Shown in pieces: positions 14,607-64,000 of a stretch of DNA of 64,000 nt. Each line of letters starts with the position of its first letter. The stretch's first letter is position 1. A program made the position numbers and the translations under genes. The notes below the pieces were generated by a model, which was given only the letters and a program-made list of their open reading frames with translations, was not told the origin of the DNA and did not search any database. Source of the DNA: Hirundichthys speculiger (Eukaryota > Chordata > Actinopteri > Beloniformes > Exocoetidae); assembly GCA_018398805.1 (NCBI GenBank), contig JAGFBZ010002915.1, positions 1-64,000 on the forward strand, read 5' to 3'.

Positions 14607-14802
14607 TAATAATAATAATAATAATAATAATAAACATGTGAAATACAATAGGGTCCTCGCACCCTAGGTGCTCGGGCCCTAATAATAATAAACATTCGAA
14701 ATACAATAGGGTCCTCACACCCTCGGTGCTCGGGCCCTAATAATAATGTTATTAATAACAATAATAATAATAATAAACATTCGAAATACAATAGGGTCTA
14801 AT
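14331..14802. repeat. (AAT)n composite repeat with GGGTCCTCGCACC units
   Basis: Five AAT microsatellite tracts (up to about 75 bp) alternate with a conserved approximately 55-bp unit, AACATTCGAAATACAATAGG then GTCCTCGCACC and GGTGCTCGGGCCCTAATAAT. The core contains a short inverted repeat (GCACC/GGTGC, CCTCG/CTCGG) that could fold. The unit resumes at 16,570 after the LINE insertion. Poly-Asn, poly-Ile and poly-Tyr open frames here come from the AAT repeat and are not genes. Confidence 0.9.
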
Positions 14803-16565
14803 AATCCATCCATCCATTCATCCATTAACTTCCTCTTGATCCAAAGTCGGGTCGCGGGGGCAGCAGCTTCAGCTGAGAGGCCCAGACCTCCCTCCCCTCG
14901 GCCGCCTCCACCAGCTCCTCTGGGAAAATCCCAAGGCACTCCCAGGCCAGCTGAGAGATATAATCTCTCCAGTGGGTCCTGGGTCTGCCCTGTGGTCTCC
15001 TCCCAGTTGGACATGCCCGAAACACATCTCCAGGGAGGCGTCCGGGGGGCATCCTAACCAGATGAACCACCTCAACTGGCTCCTCTCAATGTGAAGGAGC
15101 AGCGGCTCTACTCTGAGTCTCTCCCGAATGACTGAACTTCTCACCCTATCTTTAAGGGAGAGTCCAGCCACCCTGCGGAGAAAACTCATTTCCCCCGCTT
15201 GTATCCGTGATCTCATTCTTTCGGTCACTACCCACAGTTCATGACCATAGGTGAGGGTTGGAACAGAGATCGACCGGTGAACAGAGAACCTTGCCTTTTG
15301 GCTCAGCTCTCCCTTCACCACAACGGACCGGTACAGAGTCACCACCACAGCAGACGCTGCACCAATCCGTCTGTCGATCTCCTGCTCCTTTCTCCCATCC
15401 CTCGTGAACAAGACCCCGAGATACTTAAACTCCTCCACTTGAGGCAGAACCTCACTCCCGACCCAGAGGAGGCATTCTACCCTTTTCCGACTGAGAACCA
15501 TGGTCTCAGATTTGGAGGTGCTGATTCTCATCCCTGCCGCTTCAGACTCGGCTGCAAACCGCTCCAGCGAGAGCTGCAGATCCCCACTCGATGGCGCCAA
15601 CAGGACCACGTCATCTGAAACAGCAGAAACAAGATCCCGACACCACTGAACTCGAACCCTTCTGCTCCTTGGCTGCACCTAGAAATTCTGTCCAAAAACG
15701 TTATGAACAGAATTGGTGACAAAGGGCATCCCTGGCGGAGTCCAACTGCCACTGAAAACGAACCCGACTTACAACCGGCAATGCGGACCAAGCACCCACT
15801 CCATCTGTACAGGGACTGGACAGCCCGTAACAACGGGCCCAGCACCCCATACTCCGGGAGTACCCCCCACAGGACCCCCCGAGGGACACAGTCAAATGCC
15901 TTCTCCAAGTCCACAAAACACATGTGGACTGGTTGGTCAAATTCCCATGTTCCCTCAAGGACCCTAGTGAGGGTGTAGAGCTCATCCAGTGCTCCACGAC
16001 CAGGACAGAACCCGCATTGTTCCTCCTGAATCCAGGATTCGACAATCAATCGAACTCTCTTCTCCAGCACCCCTGCATAGATCAGATGATATGACTATAA
16101 AGTCGATCATCGATCTCCGGCCAAGAGTGTCCTGATGCCAAGTGCATTTATGGACACCCTTATGCTTGAACATGGTGTTCGTTATGGACAAACTGTGACG
16201 AGCACAGAAGTCCAACAACAAAACACCACTCTGGTTCAGATCAGAGAGGCCGTTCCTCCCAATCACGCCCCTCCAGGTACCACTGTCATTGCCAACGTGA
16301 GCTTTGAAGTCCCCCAGCAGGATAAAGGAGTCCCCATTAGGGGCGCTTTCCAGCACCCCGCCAAGGACCCCAAGAAGGCTGGGTACTCTGAACTGTCATT
16401 TGGCGCATAAGCGCAAATGACAGTCAGAGCCCATTCCCTGACCCGAAGGCGCAGGGAAGCTACCCTCTCATCCACCGGGGAAAACCCCAACGTACAGGCT
16501 CCAAGCTGGGGGGCTATAAGCAAGCCCACACCAGCCCGTCGCCTCTCACCCTGGGCAACTCCAGA
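14803..16565 (-). mobile_element. RTE/Rex3-like non-LTR retrotransposon, internally deleted
   Basis: A minus-strand LINE with its 3' end at 14,803, where the minus strand ends in GGATGGATGG-type repeats. Such a tail is known for fish RTE/Rex3-type elements. Read 5' to 3' on the minus strand it has an apurinic-type endonuclease region (16,529-16,060; [10 protein letters not shown] and [10 protein letters not shown] motifs), a reverse transcriptase region (16,070-15,530; [32 protein letters not shown]), and a C-terminal region (15,618-14,825; SDDVVLL, EEFKYLGVLF, LTYGHELWV). The endonuclease abuts the reverse transcriptase with the usual linker missing. The copy sits inside the AAT composite, which resumes at 16,570. 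Clade assignment is by recall of the fish family. Confidence 0.9.
14825..16529 (-). pseudogene. Broken endonuclease/reverse transcriptase ORF of the LINE
   Basis: The polyprotein is split into at least three frames. The endonuclease part occupies 15,982-16,529 in two overlapping frames. The RT fingers/palm are in one frame (15,528-16,070), which runs into a stop region just before the catalytic box. The rest is in a second frame (14,869-15,618). The catalytic FADD-type box reads VSDD, so both the frame and the motif are damaged. It cannot encode an active enzyme as it stands. Confidence 0.85.
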
Positions 16566-16569
16566 GTAG

Positions 16570-16572
16570 CCC

Positions 16573-16603
<31 letters not shown>

Positions 16604-16690
16604 CATTTGAAATACAATAGGGTCCTCGCACCCTCGGTGCTCGGGCCTTAATAATAATAATAATAATAAACATTCGAAATACAAAGTTGA
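16570..16690. repeat. (AAT)n composite repeat, continuation after LINE
   Basis: Two more AAT tracts flank one CATTTGAAATACAATAGGG...GGTGCTCGGGCCTTAAT unit, the same family as 14,331-14,802. Its position on the far side of the LINE supports insertion of the LINE into a pre-existing AAT composite. Confidence 0.85.
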
Positions 16691-16744
16691 AAAAATAAAG
16701 AATTGAGTAATAGGGAAAAAATACAGGAAAGAGTTTTTGAACAT

Positions 16745-17240
16745 ACACTGCTTACAAAAAGTTAGGGATATTCATCTTTGAGATCAAATTAAAATTCACT
16801 CTTAGCTCTTACAGGTGAACTTAATTTGACCTTCTCTGAACTCCTGAATGCACATCTCCAGCTCTTCAATCATTCAGTACTTATTCCATAACATACTGTT
16901 CTCTAACAAGGTGATTTGTTGCAATAATCACAACAAGTGTTTGATCCATAAATAAACCACTAAATCTTCTGGTTCAATGACAATTTGTATTTAAACATTC
17001 TGACATCATGAGACCAAGATGACAGCTAGAAATCGATAAATAGTACCTGACCATCGCAAGTCTTAAACAGGATGTTCTCAGAGGGAAGTTGCCACTGAGC
17101 TTAGTGTCACAGAGTGTCATTAGCAGGCTGCATACAGATACAGATAGACTGGAAGAGTAACAGAAAGGCATTGAAGTGGACTTCCTTTTTACCAAATCCC
17201 TTGCTCAAGACTGCTTCATTGTGAACAGTGACCTGTCATC
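16745..17240 (+). mobile_element. Decayed Tc1/mariner fragment with HTH remnant
   Basis: The left part resembles a Tc1-type end (ACACTGCTTACAAAAAGTTA). About 330 bp in, plus-strand translation near 17,070-17,110 reads GCSQREVATELSVT, and after a one-base frame change QSVISRLHTDTDRLEE. This resembles the N-terminal helix-turn-helix of Tc1-like transposases. No catalytic domain follows, so it is a truncated copy. Confidence 0.6.
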
Positions 17241-17489
17241 AGATGGTGTCATATTTTTATGTGTGATTTATATAAGAATGAATCAAAGGAGCTACAGTGT
17301 TATTGAGTTAAATTCAAAAATAAGTTATTAATTCCAAAAAGGAAATTATTGTTGTCGCACCAGATTTTACCACCTAAAATACATAGTTTGACATGTGTAA
17401 CACGCAATATTAAACACATATGACACATGCAGGCATGACCATGTGATCAGCATTGATGAATGAAACCTGCAGCAGCTAATCCAGAAACA

Positions 17490-18110
17490 GATTATTCACT
17501 CCTCTGTGTGTGTGTGTGTGTGTGTTTGTGTGTGTGGTGGGGGCGGAGCCTGTGGCAGCCGAAGCTTCATTGTCTGTGGAGGGAGGGTTGAGTGAGCTGC
17601 ACAAAGACTGCAGCTGTGGGAGAGCGAGACAAAGAGGGGGAAGCTGACTCTCTTTCTTTCTTCATGTGGGGGAGGAGAGGGGGAGGATTAACCGGCTGAT
17701 CTGCGACACACGCTCACACACATCAAACACACACATTCTTATGAACACTCACACGGCAGCAGGACTGCAGAGTGAGGCTTCATCTGGATCAGCATCATCA
17801 TCGGTAGCAGCAAGGACAAGAGACAAAGAGACAGACAAACAGAGAGAGAGGGAGGGGAAGGAGGAGTCCTTCATTGTCTGAAGAGATAGACCGGTCGTTA
17901 GGAGCATCAGACCGGTGTGTGGTCAAAAACTGGTCTCCAGCAAGACCAGATTAGCTTACAGACGCAAGCCGGCCTCCAGGAGCCTGCTGCTCTCCTCAGT
18001 GATGGCTGACCACATGTTCCTGCTGCTGTGGCTCTGAGTGTGCTGAGGGTGGGTGTGTGCACCGCGGTTACTGTTTGCTGTGTGTTTGGGGTGTGCGTTC
18101 GAGGTGTATG
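17490..18110 (+). promoter_or_regulatory. Putative promoter/5' UTR region of the formin-like gene
   Basis: This is the stretch just upstream of the start codon. It holds a (TG)n tract (17,505-17,535), a GC-box-like GGGGGCGGAGCC (17,539-17,550), purine-rich GAGA segments and a polypyrimidine segment (17,650-17,665). No TATA box is obvious. Short upstream ATGs occur but none opens a long frame. The transcription start site, and whether there is a separate 5' noncoding exon, cannot be fixed from sequence alone. Confidence 0.4.
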
Positions 18111-61639
<43,529 letters not shown>

Positions 61640-63175
61640 TAGACTTTACAACCCACCACGCCTTCTTTTCATCGAGGGGACCAGTTAGCACTTTCGGAAG
61701 ACATTTCTGAGGAATCAATGTGATCTGATGACGTGTTTTGTACCTTGTTTTATCGGTTTGCTTGAGTACAGACCAGGAACCCAGGGACCACCTGACCCCT
61801 GAGGATGTTTGCTTTAGGTACCAGGGACCACCTGAGCTCTCAAGTTTATTTCAGGTATCAGAGACCACCTTAGTTTTTAGGTATACCTCAGATACCAGAG
61901 ACCACCCAGCCTCTGAGGTTTACTTAAAGTACCTGTGACCACCTAAGTTCTGAGGTTTACTTCAGGTTTATGATTTCTGCATGAAAACAAAGGACATTTG
62001 AGCTGGATATCTGATGAAGATCTTGTAATCATAATTGCAACTGGATTTCCATTTAGAAGAAACTTTTTCAATATTTTCAGTTTCCCAGTTCAGGCAACTC
62101 TTAAACAGTAAAAACAAAATCCTGATATTAGGGGGGCTGTTTTTAGAAATGAGCTCTACCACTAATGGAGCAGCATCTTGATGAGCTGGGATTTACTTCT
62201 CTACTTCTTTCTTTCAACCATCATATATTCATCCCATCACAGAGCACTTCCAGGGTCAACAAATGTCCACCAGAGTCCCGGTTCTGGCTCAACAGGTCCT
62301 CATTTTTCTTTCTACCAGAGACCTATTTTTGGTTCAGCCGGTCCTGGTCCCAGGTTAGCAGGTCTTCATTCTGGCTCAGCAGGTCGTGATTTTTGGTTCT
62401 TTCAGAGTTCTACTTTTACCAGAGTTTTGGTTGTGGGTCAGCAGGTTTCAGGTTCCTAGTTCCAGGTCAACAGGTCTTAGTTACACCTCAGCAGATCCTA
62501 ATTCCTGGTTCTGCTAAAGTCCTGGCTTCAGGTCACCATGTCCTGGTTCCAGCAGGTTCTGGTCCTGCAGTTGTTCTGGGTTCCGTTGGTCTGTATCTTG
62601 TACAGGGTTCTTCTCCTTTCACTACAGTTTATTGTCCTGTCATCTGTTGTATTCATGGGCCTAACAGGGGACCCAAAGTTCTGGGTGGTGCTCGTTTTAT
62701 CATTATTAAACTGGAAGCTGTTTTTATTGTTGATTTTAAAAAAGGAAAAAAATAATTAAAAAAGCTTCTGAGGGTCTGTTTGAAAGCAGTCTCTGAAGCA
62801 CCTTTTCATATGGCCATTTCAAGACTTCCCAGTAGTTTGCTGGTTTCTGACTCAAGCTCTGGATTCCATGGAGTCAAAACAGTAAGACAGAGGCTATCAG
62901 TTTGTCGCAGTCACTCACACTGGACCTGTCAACACCCTTAACAACCAACATCCTAAATCCCCCAACACCCCAGACACCTACCATCAACGACGTCACACAC
63001 CACCCAACACCCTTAAACCCATTTTGTTTTTGTTGACTCAAAAAAGTGGAGAGCACAATATTTTCTACATGTACAGGTGTTTTTCTAGAACGTGTAGTGA
63101 TGTTCATACAGTCTGTGTTTGTTGTTGCTGGTGATTCTGCACTCGCTGTGGAAATAAAGTGCACCTTCTCAACAT
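61640..63175 (+). other. fmnl2: fmnl2 3' UTR (inferred)
   Basis: Extends from the stop to a polyadenylation signal at 63,153. It contains degenerate tandem repeats: 61,780-61,960 around ACCAGGGACCACCTGA with GAGGTTTACTT, and 62,260-62,600 around CAGCAGGTCCTGGTTC. ORFs in it come from these repeats. The transcript end is inferred from the signal only. Confidence 0.55.
63153..63158 (+). terminator. Polyadenylation signal AATAAA
   Basis: AATAAA followed about 25 bp later by GATGCTGTTGTGTC, a GT-rich downstream element. An earlier ATTAAA at 62,755 could give a shorter 3' UTR. Confidence 0.55.
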
Positions 63176-63203
63176 GATGCTGTTGTGTCATTTATTTAAC
63201 TAC

Positions 63204-63530
63204 CTGTGGAGTCTTTCCGCTTCCTGGGAACTGTCATCTCCCAGGACCTTCAGTGGGAGCTGAACATCAGCTCCCTCATCAAGAAAGCACAGCAGAGGAT
63301 GTATCTTCCTGAGGCAGCTGCAGAAATTCAGTCTGCCGAAGACAATGATGGTGCAGTTCTACACAGCCATCATTGAGTCCATCCTCACCTCCTCCATCAC
63401 CATCTGGTCTGCTGCTGCCACCGCCAAGGACAAGAGCAGGCTGCAGCGGGTCATTCATTCAGCTGAGAAGGTGATTGGCTACAATCTCCCATCTCTTCAG
63501 GACCTGGACTCCTCCAGGACCCTGAGACCT
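63204..63530 (+). mobile_element. LINE reverse-transcriptase C-terminal fragment
   Basis: Encodes FRFLGTVISQDLQWELNISS, then after a frame change MMVQFYTAIIESILTSSITI and LQRVIHSAEKVIGYNLPSLQ. Typical of the C-terminal part of a fish LINE ORF. Same family as 46,150-46,530. Truncated at both ends. Confidence 0.82.
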
Positions 63531-63890
63531 GGACCCAGGGGCGCCGCTAGGGATTTTGGGCCCCATGAAAAGAATCTTTACCGGGTCCCCCAACACAGCG
63601 GCAAAATTTGTTGATGCTATTTTTGATTATCATTAGGGGCCTCTCTGGGCCCCCCTCAATCATGGGCCCCTATAATCCGTATCCTTTATCCCCCCTTTTC
63701 GGCGCCCCAGCCTGGACCTTTACTCCTCCAGGACCCTGAGACCTGGACCTGTACTCCTCCAGGACCCTGAGGCCTGGACCTGGACTCCTCCAGGACCCTG
63801 TGACCTGGACCTGGACTTCTCCAGGACCCTGAGACCTGGACCTGGACTCCTCCAGGACCCTGAGACCTGGACCTGGACTCTAGCTCTACA
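63500..63890 (+). repeat. 33-bp minisatellite grown from LINE sequence, interrupted by a MITE
   Basis: Copies of a 32-33-bp unit, GACCTGGACTCCTCCAGGAC then CCTGAGACCTG. One copy precedes and about five follow the element at 63,536-63,710. In the LINE copy at 46,480 the corresponding sequence occurs once, so the array arose by tandem duplication of LINE coding sequence. Confidence 0.88.
63536..63710. mobile_element. Short hAT-type MITE with 8-bp TSD
   Basis: Starts CAGGGGCGCCGCTAGG and ends TCGGCGCCCCAG. Exact direct repeats CCTGGACC at 63,528-63,535 and 63,711-63,718. 175 bp, no coding capacity; GGGCCCC runs inside. Confidence 0.9.
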
Positions 63891-63924
63891 CATGCCAGTG
63901 TTTTTTATCCTCATTCATTCATCT

Positions 63925-64000
63925 CCTCCCTGAATCGCCACCTTAACGTGGTGGAGGGGTTTGTGTTCCCGAATGATCCCAGGAGCTATGTTGTCGGGGG
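63925..64000 (+). mobile_element. LINE 5' end, truncated by window edge
   Basis: CTGAATCGCCACCTTAACGTGGTGGAGGGGTTTGTG and CCAGGAGCTATGTTGTCGGG match, from memory, the 5' untranslated region of the fish LINE family represented at 14.8-16.6 kb. It is in plus orientation and continues beyond the window. Confidence 0.55.

Noticed and set aside
14125..14791. Overlapping ORFs of poly-Asn, poly-Ile, poly-Tyr and poly-Leu
   Set aside because: They are the six readings of AAT microsatellites and occur on both strands at once; no gene.
17666..17881. 71-codon frame in the 5' region
   Set aside because: It begins at GTG, is repetitive (HTHSSS, REREG), and has no family match.
18057..18110. Upstream extension of fmnl2 exon 1 reading frame
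   Set aside because: It has no ATG before 18,108 in frame, and the FMNL family starts at MGN.
62165..62755. ORFs in the 3' UTR (Ser/Gly/Trp-rich)
   Set aside because: Products of the degenerate CAGCAGGTCCTGGTTC repeat downstream of the fmnl2 stop.

Overview
This window is nuclear DNA from a ray-finned fish, probably a percomorph-type teleost. The evidence is one intact vertebrate formin gene with GT-AG introns on the plus strand, set among teleost-style repeats: hAT MITEs with 8-bp target duplications, Tc1/mariner copies, RTE/Rex3-like and L2-like LINEs, tRNA-derived SINEs, and a large satellite. I see no bacterial features.

Layout: 1-13,360 is a satellite built from 35-38-bp units with stop codons in every unit. 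It has higher-order structure of about 3.3-3.5 kb, shown by an embedded 180-bp interspersed repeat that recurs exactly 3,501 bp later. 13,361-17,490 holds a solo-LTR-like element, an (AAT)n composite repeat, an RTE-like LINE inserted in it, and a Tc1 remnant. From about 17.5 kb to 63.2 kb lies a formin-like gene best matching FMNL2. It has 26 coding exons between 18,111 and 61,639, which splice in frame to 1,084 codons plus stop (human FMNL2: 1,086 aa, 26 exons). An additional 21-nt in-frame microexon sits at 48,520-48,540. 63.2-64.0 kb holds LINE debris and, at the edge, the 5' end of another LINE.

The protein has the full formin-like architecture: an MGN N-myristoylation start, GBD/FH3 regulatory region (exons 1-12), coiled coil (12-14), proline-rich FH1 (14-16), FH2 actin-assembly domain (17-24), and DAD plus basic tail (25-26). 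It is expected to act as an autoinhibited, membrane-targeted, Rho-GTPase (Cdc42)-regulated actin nucleator and elongator.

The introns are the second story. Long introns 2, 11, 15, 21 and 24 are packed with transposons whose order of insertion can be read from intact target duplications: hAT inside hAT, hAT inside a Tigger-like element, hAT inside a piggyBac-like element, and hAT inside a MITE inside a Tc1-like element. Minisatellites lie next to exons 16 and 19. The least explained items are a tandem pair of antisense small ORFs in intron 24, one with a signal-peptide-like start, and antisense ORFs in intron 2.
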